In this document: positions 1 to 7,444 of the stretch, in pieces
Position numbering within the stretch: the first letter of the stretch is position 1
Layout: each line of letters begins with the position of its first letter
From: a virus
IMG/VR virus record: IMGVR_UViG_3300036790_000395
Coordinates: 1 to 61,963 of that record
Length of the DNA: 61,963 nucleotides
Direction: 5' to 3' (one strand)
Position numbers and translations under genes: made by a program
The notes under the pieces: model-generated
What the model saw: the letters and a program-made list of their open reading frames with translations, nothing else
Database searches by the model: none
What the model was told of the DNA's origin: nothing

Positions 1-96
1 CGCGCCATCGGAATAGACGTTCGTGAAGTCCTCCTCCAGCGCGCCCATCACTAGCTTGGTCTGTCCGGCGCTGGTGGGTTGGATAGGCATATTTCC
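1..96. repeat. Terminal direct repeat, left copy (circular contig join)
   Basis: The first 96 bases match the last 96 (61868-61963) except at position 78 (g here, a at 61945). The DNA polymerase frame continues across the join, so this is redundancy of a circular or circularly permuted molecule rather than a true end. The difference turns a Ser codon (right copy) into Pro (left copy) in a conserved polymerase segment. Confidence 0.93.
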
Positions 97-1833
97 AGCC
101 TGACGTAATCCTTGAGACCGAATCCACGAGAGCGCTGAATGTGTTTCAGGAACCCGTCGAATTCGCCCAAATAGATCCCACACGTACCCGTACCGTCGCG
201 CTCGGTAATGCTGTAGTTCCATATAAGCGCGCACCTCGGGGTAGAGTCCGAACCAGCGCTCAATAAAGTCATCACATTCTTCCTCCGTCCAAAACAGTTT
301 CGACAGCGCGAGCTGCGCTTGCAGCCCTATGGCGGTCGCGCCGTAACAGTTGCTTACTAACTTGCCTTCGACCGTGAAGCGTCGGCGCGGCCCTGCATTG
401 AGGATGTCGAAGACCGGCCCATAGGCTTCTTGGGCAGATACGGCCCACGCGGCACTCTTTGCAGAATTTCCTGCCAAGACACTCCATTCAACAAGTTGTC
501 GGTCGAGATCATCGCTTCCCGCCTGCAGGCCGAGCAGACTACCCGTACCGCACGATACCCTTTGTACCTCTCGATCTCCGTCGAAATAACCGTCAGCGTA
601 TCCAACGGGAGTGACTTCACGAGCCGTAACAGCAAGCCGAGATCTTTCGGCCAGGGCTTCAGCGAGCGGTATTCTTCTGCCGCTCTGTAGCCATACTTTA
701 TGGTCTGGAGTTGCCCAGATTCCATCGTGTTTAATTACCTCCTTGTATCCTTTGAAAATCACTCCATCGTGCGAGACGAATTCGACGCCGTCCCATAGTT
801 TCATCTGTCTGGTGACGTGCTCAATCGGCACTAAGCCCTGATCTGTGAGGACCCGTTGGCCGCCGAGTAGACATATCATAAAATTCACGTTCTTCGTCGG
901 CAGCCGTTTGTAGAGCGCGAAGTCCGCCCAATCGATCTTCTGCTCCGGCGTGAGTTTGCCTTGCTCTTTCAGCGAGGCCAGCAGCGCGTAGTGGTCGTAG
1001 TTGAGGCCGAACACGCGGCAGGCTGAATAGAGATGGATGTCCTTGTCTTCCTGGTACGCCGAGATCATCGAGTGCGCGCGGGCGCAATGCGCCAGATCGC
1101 GCAGCTCGATCTGTGAGAAGTCACTGCTAACCAGCCGCGTGCCGGGGGAGGCGAGGAACGCCATGCGGATGCGTCCGCCGAGTTCCGAACGGGCTGGTAT
1201 TTGTTGCAGGTTGGGATTTCTACTAGCGAATCTGCCCGTCTCGGTGCGGGTCATGGGGAATTCGGTATGCACGCGCCATGTAGACTCTACATGCGGCAGC
1301 TCGCACACTGGACACGAGCCGTCAGAGTTGCGAGGATGGTAGCGCGCCTTCTTGGGGAGGGAGTCAGCGAAGGCCGACTTGAGCTTCGACCGTTCGCGGT
1401 ACTCCAACACTTTATGGACAACAGGGTGATCGTCTCTGCAGAGTTCGAGCTGTTTCTTCCCGGTGCTGACAAGCCCATCCGCTGTAGTCTTCAGATCCCG
1501 ACCGTGGCCGACTTTCAACGCATCAAACAAAAGGGTCCGGATCTGTACGGCAGAGTTTGCGTTGAAAGCGACGGGGCCGAGTTCGCCCTCCACTTCAGCA
1601 GCCGCCTCGGCAAAAGCATGCAGGCGCTCGGCGGGCAAGTGACTAGCGATCTCACGCTCCAGCCCGGCCATTTGGGAACCGAGTTCGGCTGAGAAGTCCT
1701 GTAGGTAGGGGATGTCTATCGCGATGCCGTAGCGCTGCATCCTACGGACCATTGGGACGGGGAGCAGGTCCAAGCGCCGGATGTTTTCGAGATCGGGACG
1801 GCCTGTTAGTTTGACTCCTCCAAAGAGACTCAT
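1..1833 (-). CDS. DNA polymerase, family A (polymerase domain only), split by a mini-intein; runs off the window start
   Basis: Replicative DNA polymerase of the Pol I type. Starting from ATG at 1833, which overlaps the upstream stop as ATGA, the frame is open to base 1 and resumes from 61867 to a stop at 61670, about 676 codons in all. Removing the 175-codon intein leaves about 501 residues, the size of a palm-fingers-thumb unit with no exonuclease domain. Visible motifs are TGRFASRNPNLQQIP, motif A (SSDFSQIELRDLAH, catalytic Asp), motif B (R-LPT-K-NVNF-MI then CYGA after intein removal) and motif C (HDQLMVE) in the part beyond the join. The missing 3'-5' exonuclease is probably supplied by the UDG-exonuclease gene at 3054-4412. 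A 15-bp palindrome (1278-1292) lies inside the frame and encodes HVEST. The gene is last-but-one in a tightly overlapping leftward operon. Confidence 0.93.
   Translation of the reverse strand, partial: MSLFGGVKLTGRPDLENIRRLDLLPVPMVRRMQRYGIAIDIPYLQDFSAELGSQMAGLEREIASHLPAERLHAFAEAAAEVEGELGPVAFNANSAVQIRTLLFDALKVGHGRDLKTTADGLVSTGKKQLELCRDDHPVVHKVLEYRERSKLKSAFADSLPKKARYHPRNSDGSCPVCELPHVESTWRVHTEFPMTRTETGRFASRNPNLQQIPARSELGGRIRMAFLASPGTRLVSSDFSQIELRDLAHCARAHSMISAYQEDKDIHLYSACRVFGLNYDHYALLASLKEQGKLTPEQKIDWADFALYKRLPTKNVNFMICLLGGQRVLTDQGLVPIEHVTRQMKLWDGVEFVSHDGVIFKGYKEVIKHDGIWATPDHKVWLQSGRRIPLAEALAERSRLAVTAREVTPVGYADGYFDGDREVQRVSCGTGSLLGLQAGSDDLDRQLVEWSVLAGNSAKSAAWAVSAQEAYGPVFDILNAGPRRRFTVEGKLVSNCYGATAIGLQAQLALSKLFWTEEECDDFIERWFGLYPEVRAYMELQHYRARRYGYVWDLFGRIRRVPETHSALSWIRSQGLRQAGNMPIQPTSAGQTKLVMGALEEDFTNVYSDGA
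349..873 (-). other. Mini-intein (Hint domain) inside the DNA polymerase
   Basis: About 175 codons separate the two halves of polymerase motif B. The segment opens with Cys in CLLGGQRVLTDQGLVPIEHV, a block A splice junction. Block B follows as WATPDHKVW with the usual T-x-x-H. It closes with a block F/G-like stretch, FDILNAGPRRRFTVEGK then LVSN, followed by Cys as the +1 residue. The penultimate His of most inteins is replaced by Ser. Nothing resembling a LAGLIDADG or HNH homing endonuclease is visible and the size fits a splicing-only element. It interrupts the most conserved active-site helix, the usual kind of intein site. Confidence 0.9.
1278..1292. repeat. 15-bp dispersed palindrome, copy 1 (centre C)
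   Basis: ATGTAGACTCTACAT, a perfect inverted repeat about a central C that extends to 17 bp with the flanking C and G. It lies inside the polymerase gene, reading HVEST on the coding strand. Confidence 0.85.
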
Positions 1834-2339
1834 AACGACTCCCCAAAAACAAGCGAGCGCCAGTATGGCACTGAAAAAAGCCGGTAGAGACGCAGACCAG
1901 TCTCATAATCGGTCTCAATCACTTTGATGACATAGCCGACTTTGCGCAGTTCAGATACGCGGCTGGAATACTTCAGAGCGATGTCAGCCAACTCGCGCGT
2001 GTCGGTTATGCCCTGCTGCAAGCGCGCCAGTATCCGCGTGCTCTGTGCCGCTAGACGGTCTGCTTCAAACGGATGCACCGTAACGTTAACCGGAATGCTT
2101 CTGCCATCAGGCTTCCGCGCAGTCTCCAGTCTCTCGATCCAGCTCTCCTTTTCGGCATCGCGCAGCACCCGCCCAAGAGTGATCTCGTCTTCGCGCGTGT
2201 ACCCACTCGGAAAGTGAAGCCACACATCGGGGATCGTTAGGTACTGGTTAGCCTGCGCGGTCAGAAAGACCGCCTCCATTGCGGCGGCCTTCCATTCCTT
2301 CGTCGCCGATTTGTATGAGCGCAGGCCGTTCTCGCTCAT
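1830..2339 (-). CDS. Winged-helix DNA-binding protein (hypothetical)
   Basis: 169 residues of unknown function, directly upstream of and overlapping the polymerase gene (ATGA), so probably co-translated with it. The C-terminal half (about residues 105-165) reads like a winged helix: ILARLQQGITDTRELADIA, then YSSRVSELRKVGYVIKV and a YRLF strand, the pattern used by phage HTH domains to bind DNA duplex. The N-terminal part (MEAVFLTAQANQYLTIPDVW) may be a second HTH. A role in replication control is inferred from position only. Confidence 0.7.
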   Translation of the reverse strand: MSENGLRSYKSATKEWKAAAMEAVFLTAQANQYLTIPDVWLHFPSGYTREDEITLGRVLRDAEKESWIERLETARKPDGRSIPVNVTVHPFEADRLAAQSTRILARLQQGITDTRELADIALKYSSRVSELRKVGYVIKVIETDYETGLRLYRLFSVPYWRSLVFGESL

Positions 2340-2533
2340 CGGTAGACCTTGCCGACCTCCACATTGGTGATGCCGCTGCCATTCGAAGTGTTCATCATCT
2401 GGTATTCATAAGCGTCGCGCCAGCGTTTGTAGTCGCGCTCCGTGTAATACTCTTTGACCAGCTTCTTGCCGCGTACCGTCAGCACGATCTGCCACACGAC
2501 GCGCGGGGGAGGCGTTATACCTTTCCTTTCCAT
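2336..2533 (-). CDS. Small hypothetical protein
   Basis: 65 residues if it begins at the ATG for MERKGITPPPR, which has GGAGAG about 8 bases upstream. An in-frame ATG at 2560 gives 74 residues but has a poorer ribosome site. It is basic and Tyr-rich in the middle (KEYYTERDYKRWRDAYEYQ) and resembles no family I can name. It overlaps its neighbours at the 3' end, inside the replication operon. Confidence 0.55.
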   Translation of the reverse strand: MERKGITPPPRVVWQIVLTVRGKKLVKEYYTERDYKRWRDAYEYQMMNTSNGSGITNVEVGKVYR

Positions 2534-2574
2534 CAGCGCTCTCCAAGATCGGTTCGGCATTGCGAGCGTTCCCA

Positions 2575-3057
2575 CTATTGCTGTTCCTCCGCGCGCTTCT
2601 CTTCCACCGGTAGTTCGCCTTTGCCGTTGCAGGTTTCGCAATCGACCGGATCGAAGCCTCTACCGCTGTTTTCCACGCTGCAGGTACAGTCGGCTTGCGG
2701 CTGCTCGCACGCGAAGCAGACGACGCCTTTACCTAAGCAGGAAGGGCAGGGACGGGCTTCTGCGTCCGGCAGCAGGAGCGGCTTATCCTCTTCCGGCGCT
2801 GGTTCCTCGTGCAGCAGGATGCCGATCAGCAGCCCGAAGCGGAAGTTCGCGAAGGCGGATAGCCGCATGGCGTTGCGTGTGGCAGTCAACGGATTGCCGG
2901 TGCGCGTCTGCGGGCTGTAGATGGCTTCGTGGATTAATCCGACGACGCGCTCCCGGATGGCTTCATTCGAGGAGGCGGCCTCCAGTTCTTCTATGTGCTC
3001 TTTGCCCCACGTTTGATACTTGACGGGCAAGGATTCAGCGATCTCTTGTAAGTTCAT
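2575..3057 (-). CDS. Hypothetical protein with DnaJ-like zinc-binding Cys pairs
   Basis: 160 residues. The C-terminal third carries CPSCLGKGVVCFAC, CTC and CETCNGKG. The C-x-x-C-x-G-x-G pairs are those of DnaJ-type zinc-finger repeats, so zinc binding is likely, but no J domain is present. The helical N-terminus (NLQEIAESLPVKYQTWG) is unplaced. The start overlaps the stop of the UDG-exonuclease gene by ATGA. The function is unknown; it may be an adaptor or scaffold for the replication proteins. Confidence 0.75.
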   Translation of the reverse strand: MNLQEIAESLPVKYQTWGKEHIEELEAASSNEAIRERVVGLIHEAIYSPQTRTGNPLTATRNAMRLSAFANFRFGLLIGILLHEEPAPEEDKPLLLPDAEARPCPSCLGKGVVCFACEQPQADCTCSVENSGRGFDPVDCETCNGKGELPVEEKRAEEQQ

Positions 3058-4412
3058 GTGTCACGGTCCTCATCAGCTATTTCGAAGAAGCGATCACGCC
3101 TCCTTCGCTCCAACTCGACCGCCGTTTGGCCGGTCCAGTCGGCATCTCCGCAGGCGTAGGTAACGGCCTTCGCGAGCGGGGCGTTGGCAATGCCCAAAAT
3201 CGGGTAGCGCCCGATCCTGGCTTCGATATGAGCGGCGGCGTGATGGTTCGCGTCGTCACTCCAGAATTCGTCGAGCCGCTCCCACGGGTCGTAGTCGGAT
3301 GACTTATCGGTGTGCTGCAGCAGGCGGTTGATTAGCTGTTCGAGCGGACCCTTCTTGACCGTCTCGCGGATCTTGGTTTTAAGGCGTACTACGTCGATCA
3401 GCGAGAGGTCCGCGCGGGCGATATCGAGCGCTTCGACCAGCCAGCAGACGAGCGCTTCGATGGAATACGGGCGCACGACATCATCCCATGAGGTCATCGT
3501 GAACCCAAATAGTCGGTAGACCAAGGGTTTTAAGCCCTGCGGGAGATTACCGAGATGGAAGGCTTCTTGGAGGGTGTCGCGGAAACGCGGCGGATGAATG
3601 CCCATCTTCGCGAGCACATCGAGATCATGGACGGCAAAATGCAAGACCGCTTCGAAGTCCCATAAGTCGCCGAAGAAATGATTGAGCGTCTCTAGCGGAT
3701 CTTCATGTGTGGCGCGAATCAGACGAGCGCTGCCGGGCGCGATGCTGAACTGCACGCTCCAGGGCACGCCGCCGTGGTCTTCCGTGTCGATGGATAAGAG
3801 GGAGGTATCAGCGGAGCGCAGGTAGGCGCTTACTTCGTCTGGTGTGTCGGCAATTTTGTAGTCGGTCGGGTACGGCTTCTTGTCTCGTGTAGACTCTACA
3901 CGGCGTTTGTTCAGTTGCCCCCAATCTTCGAGCAACTGCGTCATCCAACGCGATTCGTGCAGGCCCAATGCCGGGTGATACATGGGCACGATCCAGCCCC
4001 GGTAATCGTACAGCTCGCCCCACTGCGGTATGCCGTGGTGCATGTCGAGCTTGATGGAGGGAACGAGGCGGCAGGCCGAGCCGCCCATCAGGATGATTAG
4101 AGAGGGATCTGTTCTTTGTATCTCTTTAGGGAGGTGATGAGCCGAGCAACAATCGATCTCGCGAGGCGTAGGCGTTCTATTCGCATCGGCCCAACACAGC
4201 ACAGTATTGGTAATGCGCACCTCAGAACGCGACAAGCCAGCCAGAGGAAGATAAGTTGCATTAAGTTCTTCACCGGTCTTGCCTATGAAGACTCGACCGT
4301 ACTTGTTTTCGTTACCGCCAGGGCGTTCGCCGATGATCAGGACGGGCGCGGGCGAGGGGCCATCTGGAGGCAGCGGGCGATAGCGGCGCGGGCAGACTTC
4401 ACACGGGATCAT
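3054..4412 (-). CDS. Uracil-DNA glycosylase (family 4-like) fused to a DnaQ/PolA-type 3'-5' exonuclease
   Basis: 452 residues in two domains. Residues 1-165 look like an iron-sulfur UDG: Cys pair CEVC at the start, GERPGGNENKYGRVFIG (motif 1, uracil pocket), ITNTVLCW with CC further on as the other cluster ligands, and the motif YHPALGLH. Residues about 190-450 look like a Pol I-type proofreading exonuclease: SIDTEDHGG (Exo I, D-x-E), LHFAVHDLDVLAKMGI (Exo II) and RDTLQEAFHLG followed by LKPLVYRLFGF. The substrates would be uracil in DNA and mismatched 3' ends. The polymerase gene of this phage lacks an exonuclease, so this protein probably proofreads for it. A 15-bp palindrome (3887-3901) sits at the linker and encodes RRVESTRD. 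Confidence 0.87.
   Translation of the reverse strand: MIPCEVCPRRYRPLPPDGPSPAPVLIIGERPGGNENKYGRVFIGKTGEELNATYLPLAGLSRSEVRITNTVLCWADANRTPTPREIDCCSAHHLPKEIQRTDPSLIILMGGSACRLVPSIKLDMHHGIPQWGELYDYRGWIVPMYHPALGLHESRWMTQLLEDWGQLNKRRVESTRDKKPYPTDYKIADTPDEVSAYLRSADTSLLSIDTEDHGGVPWSVQFSIAPGSARLIRATHEDPLETLNHFFGDLWDFEAVLHFAVHDLDVLAKMGIHPPRFRDTLQEAFHLGNLPQGLKPLVYRLFGFTMTSWDDVVRPYSIEALVCWLVEALDIARADLSLIDVVRLKTKIRETVKKGPLEQLINRLLQHTDKSSDYDPWERLDEFWSDDANHHAAAHIEARIGRYPILGIANAPLAKAVTYACGDADWTGQTAVELERRRRDRFFEIADEDRDT
3887..3901. repeat. 15-bp dispersed palindrome, copy 2 (centre C)
   Basis: GTGTAGACTCTACAC, perfect about the central C. It lies exactly in the inter-domain linker of the UDG-exonuclease gene. 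Confidence 0.9.
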
Positions 4413-4614
4413 CGACCCTCCGCTCCTGCCAGCTCTTGCCGTTGTAGATGTAGCGGCATCGGCTGCAGACTGCGCTAAGGTCGGCTGGCAGCGAGCGCTG
4501 CAGGAAGGGGGGCGGTGCCGAGCGCGAGACGCCGCAGAGCGCTTTCTGCTGGCCGTCCTTCACGAAATGCCAGAGCGCGTAGCGGATGCGGTAGCGGGTC
4601 CACTTGCCTTTCAT
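4399..4614 (-). CDS. Small Cys-containing hypothetical protein
   Basis: 71 residues. The start follows AGGAAG and overlaps the upstream stop (AAATGA). It has a basic N-terminus (MKGKWTRYRIRY) and C-x25-C-x-x-C (ALCGVS, CSRCRYIYNGK), possibly a small zinc ribbon. It overlaps the UDG-exonuclease start by 14 bases. No family recognised. Confidence 0.6.
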   Translation of the reverse strand: MKGKWTRYRIRYALWHFVKDGQQKALCGVSRSAPPPFLQRSLPADLSAVCSRCRYIYNGKSWQERRVDDPV

Positions 4615-4916
4615 TTAGGCTTCCTGGCGCGTTTGGCGGCGGCGCGCTTCCGCGCTGGTTTGGCTGACTTGACAGACTGCTTGGCACGCGGCGCAGGGGG
4701 CACTTTGCGCAAGGTCTTTGCCATACGCTTCTTCTCTTTCCTAAGCCGTTTGTTCGGCTCTTCCCGTTGCTCGGGGCCGCCTGTAATCTCATCCAACAGC
4801 GCGTAGAAGCGCGTGATAGCGTTGTCTTCACACTGCCGTGCCGAGTATCCGTTGCGGGCCGCTGTCATCATGCGATCCGCCTCAATCTTCAACTGGTTTT
4901 TCTGATCGTCTGTCAT
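4611..4916 (-). CDS. Hypothetical protein with Lys/Ala-rich, histone-like tail
   Basis: 101 residues. The first 50 form an acidic and polar helix-rich part. From residue about 55 the chain is almost entirely Lys, Arg, Ala and Pro (for example RLRKEKKRMAKTLRKV), like an H1-type tail. Non-specific DNA binding is likely from charge; no further function can be given. It overlaps both neighbours by four bases, as is usual in this operon. Confidence 0.65.
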   Translation of the reverse strand: MTDDQKNQLKIEADRMMTAARNGYSARQCEDNAITRFYALLDEITGGPEQREEPNKRLRKEKKRMAKTLRKVPPAPRAKQSVKSAKPARKRAAAKRARKPK

Positions 4917-5185
4917 TTGAACGTCCTCATCTGCATCAGCCGCCGCTCGATATACCAGCGCGCTTTTTCGAGTTCGGTCTTCTCGTCTTCGCCGGGCTTC
5001 TTGCCCGCGCGCAGCAAATACTTCACGGCGTTGCCGGTGCTGTAATCGAGGCCGAACGCTTCGATCACGTCGATCACCTGCAGGCCCTTCGCGCCGTGGT
5101 AATGCGCCGGGTTGATCTTGTCTATCGGCGGCGGTGTCTGCTCAATCGGCGGGGGCGCGGGTGATAGGGCTTGTTCTTCCGCCAT
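4913..5185 (-). CDS. DUF3310 family protein (nucleotide-kinase-associated phage protein)
   Basis: 90 residues from the ATG for MAEEQALSP; a longer upstream frame is only read-through of the neighbour. After a Pro-rich N-terminus comes the DUF3310 signature: NPAHYHG, LQVIDVIEAFGLDYSTGNAVKYLLRAG broken here as LQVIDVIEAFGLDY then GNAVKYLLRAGKK, and KARWYIERRL. The family is common in phages near replication genes and its biochemical role is unsettled. The start overlaps the upstream stop by one base. Confidence 0.85.
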   Translation of the reverse strand: MAEEQALSPAPPPIEQTPPPIDKINPAHYHGAKGLQVIDVIEAFGLDYSTGNAVKYLLRAGKKPGEDEKTELEKARWYIERRLMQMRTFK

Positions 5186-5439
5186 CAGTCGAGTACCTCG
5201 AAGCACTGCTGGATCTCGCTCTTCGACAGCTCTTCGAGCGCCGTGATCGTGAAGTCGAACTCGGGGTTCGAGTTCACCCAATCGACCGCTTCGCGCTCGT
5301 AGTCGAATATGTCGTCGCGCCGACCGGGATTCACAACGCCGATGTCTTTCAGCATCAGCAACAACTTGAGATGCTGGTTACGGGTTGACGGGTCCGCGCG
5401 CCAATCGGTATTCTCTCTTTTGGGAACTGGTTTAGGCAT
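5185..5439 (-). CDS. Hypothetical protein
   Basis: 84 residues starting at MPKPVPKRENTDW, with AAAGGAG upstream. It is polar and acidic at the C-terminus (ALEELSKSEIQQCFEVLD). No family recognised. It is the first gene after the 5.44-6.03 kb non-coding repeat region. Confidence 0.6.
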   Translation of the reverse strand: MPKPVPKRENTDWRADPSTRNQHLKLLLMLKDIGVVNPGRRDDIFDYEREAVDWVNSNPEFDFTITALEELSKSEIQQCFEVLD

Positions 5440-5470
5440 TTACGCCTTATCTCCTTTCATCGATTCAAAA

Positions 5471-6022
5471 TTCCTCACCAGACCTCAACCGGATGGATGA
5501 GAGATGAATCATTGCGAAGCATCCACACCTTGCACCGCCATAGCCCACCGGATCATTCCGAAAACCATGACCCAAACTCGCCTTACCTCACGTCTAACCG
5601 CGCCAGTCATTACCCGACCATCGCATTCCGAAGCTCGCCGAAGCAGAAATCTATAAGAGCGAAAATCCATACCGACGCCAAAGCTCGCCTGATACCGCCT
5701 GAGCTTTCCACACCCGGCCATCCTTGCCAACCGCACGTAGATTTATAAGAGCTAGAAATCCTTACCACAGCTAACCGGGCCGGAACCCACCTGATACCAG
5801 CAGTCCACTACCGACACAACCCGACACGACCGAGTGCCTGCCGCAGCACGCCGAACCATAGGAAATTTGGAATAAATAGCATTGAATCCAGACCATAGCC
5901 GTCCTTACCAGATGCGAGCTGTCCTGACCAGAGGTGTATTTGTAAAAAGAAATGCGACATATCCTCACCAAAACCGTTCCGCACCCTTTTGAAGCCTCTG
6001 CATACCCCGGCCCGCCGTACCA
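5471..6022. repeat. Non-coding region with an array of about 12 degenerate 10-bp repeats
   Basis: Between the genes ending at 6028 and starting at 5439 no convincing gene is found; frames here lack ribosome sites and family features. On the plus strand a 10-mer near RTCCTNACCA recurs at 5471, 5665, 5720, 5759, 5886, 5901, 5921 and 5961, with weaker variants (CGCCNNACCA, GCCTTACCTC) at 5580, 5849 and 6013. Several copies follow an AT-rich stretch; 5650 and 5740 share TATAAGAGC before the repeat. The spacing is irregular, 15-110 bp. Possible roles are an iteron-like origin, a multi-site operator or an RNA. Confidence 0.55.
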
Positions 6023-6027
6023 GACCG

Positions 6028-6651
6028 TCACAATCTGAAGGATTCGAACTTCGTTACTTGAAACCGGCCAAACGTAGGCCGGAAGTCGCCGACGCCGCAG
6101 AGCTTACCGGAGTACTGAATGCAGTCGTTTAACTGCTGCGGCGAGATGTACTCAGGCAGCAAAACCTGCACGAGCACCTTCACCTTCCAGCCCGCCATCA
6201 ATGCCGGTCGCTGCCGAGTGATGCCGTTACGCTGCACCATCACGCGGCGCTGGTCGAGGTAATCCCAGTTCTTCTTGTCGATGCCGAGCGAACACAGTTC
6301 GTCGATCACGACGATGCCCGCCTTATATAGATCCGCAGCCGACTTGCGCGGCGAGCGAGGATCTTGTCTGAATTTCGCGGCTCCAATCATCGCCATGCGG
6401 AAGTGTTCTCCAGGGATGCAAAGTTCCCCTCGGCCATTCCGATAGACGTATGACTCTACGTCGTCTTCTTTCTTCGCCTTGCTGCCTTTGGCGGCTTTGC
6501 TCTTCGCTTCAACCGCCTCACAGGACCAACGATGGTAGAGGAACGGCGCGGTGCCGATCACCTCGATCTCTGCAGCGTAGGGCTGCTCGAACGAGATGAT
6601 TTTGTTCGCATCATTCGATACGGGTTCAATTGCATTAAGAGTTGCGCTCAT
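6028..6651 (-). CDS. Conserved phage hypothetical protein
   Basis: 207 residues. The Lys-rich stretch around residues 48-62 may be a linker. The C-terminal half has a pattern seen in several uncharacterised phage proteins: GITRQRPALMAGWKVKV and GKLCGVGDFRPTFGRF. No enzymatic motif is visible. It overlaps the XPF-like nuclease gene by four bases (ATGA), so the two are probably co-expressed and may act in the same DNA transaction. Confidence 0.7.
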   Translation of the reverse strand: MSATLNAIEPVSNDANKIISFEQPYAAEIEVIGTAPFLYHRWSCEAVEAKSKAAKGSKAKKEDDVESYVYRNGRGELCIPGEHFRMAMIGAAKFRQDPRSPRKSAADLYKAGIVVIDELCSLGIDKKNWDYLDQRRVMVQRNGITRQRPALMAGWKVKVLVQVLLPEYISPQQLNDCIQYSGKLCGVGDFRPTFGRFQVTKFESFRL

Positions 6652-7409
6652 CGTATTTCAGCCTTTCTGTTATGGAGAAGTTCAACAACTTCTTTGGCGA
6701 TGGTCTTTCCAATACCAGGAACAGTTCGCCAATCTTGTTCGGTTGCCGATACCATCTCGGCAACGCTCTTAAATCTCTTGCCCACGTCCCATGCGCGGCG
6801 GTCGATACCGGGCAACTGCGCCGCGACCTTCTCGACCACGCCCGGCTCGCGCGAACGGAACATCACTTTGCCGGGCTGCTCGGCGGCTGCCGGGTTGCGC
6901 GTGTAGAGCTGGTCGTGCGAATGGTGCGAGTCGAATGGCTTCTGCCACCAGTGATAACGGGAGGCGTAGAGCGCGGCGGTCTCGGCGGTGCCTGCCGAGC
7001 GCAGGATGATCACTCGGCCCATCACTTCCAAAGAGGAGAGGTAGCTGTCGAGTTGGCGGAAATTGACGCCGCGCCCGCGCGAGAACATGGATCGCCACTG
7101 ACCCTCGAACACTTCGATGCCGCCCGTCCGGTCGGGCCGCCAGAGACCTTCGACGAGCAGGTAGACGTAATCGTAGGAGTCCCACATGCCGTGCAGTTGA
7201 TGGCCGGATAACCGGCGCGAGGTCATGGAGGTGATGAGGTCCGGCAGGCGCTTGCGCTCGATGCCGACCATGATCGGTTTGTTGCCGGGGCCGGAGCCTT
7301 CGAACGAGCAGTCGCCGAAGTCGAGGTGAGCTACTTCAATGGACAGGTCGTAGATCGCTAAGCAGCGACGGAGAGCGGTGTCTTCGCGGTCGTCAAGTAC
7401 AAGGCACAC
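6648..7409 (-). CDS. XPF/ERCC4-type structure-specific endonuclease with helix-hairpin-helix
   Basis: 253 residues from a GTG start with GGAGG about 8 bases upstream. The N-terminal half is an ERCC4 nuclease domain: LVLDDRED, then GIERKRLPDLITSM (the ERK-x3-D metal-binding core). The C-terminus carries tandem helix-hairpin-helix motifs: AAQLPGIDRRAWDVGKRF and WRTVPGIGKTIAKEV. Family members cut branched or flapped DNA. Here it probably processes recombination or replication intermediates together with the Sak4-like ATPase and exonuclease further along the operon. Confidence 0.88.
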   Translation of the reverse strand: MCLVLDDREDTALRRCLAIYDLSIEVAHLDFGDCSFEGSGPGNKPIMVGIERKRLPDLITSMTSRRLSGHQLHGMWDSYDYVYLLVEGLWRPDRTGGIEVFEGQWRSMFSRGRGVNFRQLDSYLSSLEVMGRVIILRSAGTAETAALYASRYHWWQKPFDSHHSHDQLYTRNPAAAEQPGKVMFRSREPGVVEKVAAQLPGIDRRAWDVGKRFKSVAEMVSATEQDWRTVPGIGKTIAKEVVELLHNRKAEIR

Positions 7410-7444
7410 GATACCCTCCGAGAGCTGATCTCAAAGGGAATTTT

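Noticed and set aside
5471-6022. CRISPR array
   Set aside because: The repeats are 10 bp and degenerate with spacers of 5-100 bases, and there are no cas genes in the window.
5771-6031. 86-codon minus frame in the repeat region
   Set aside because: No ribosome site, low-complexity Gly/Ser/Cys composition arising from the TGGTNNGGAT repeats; not supported as a gene.
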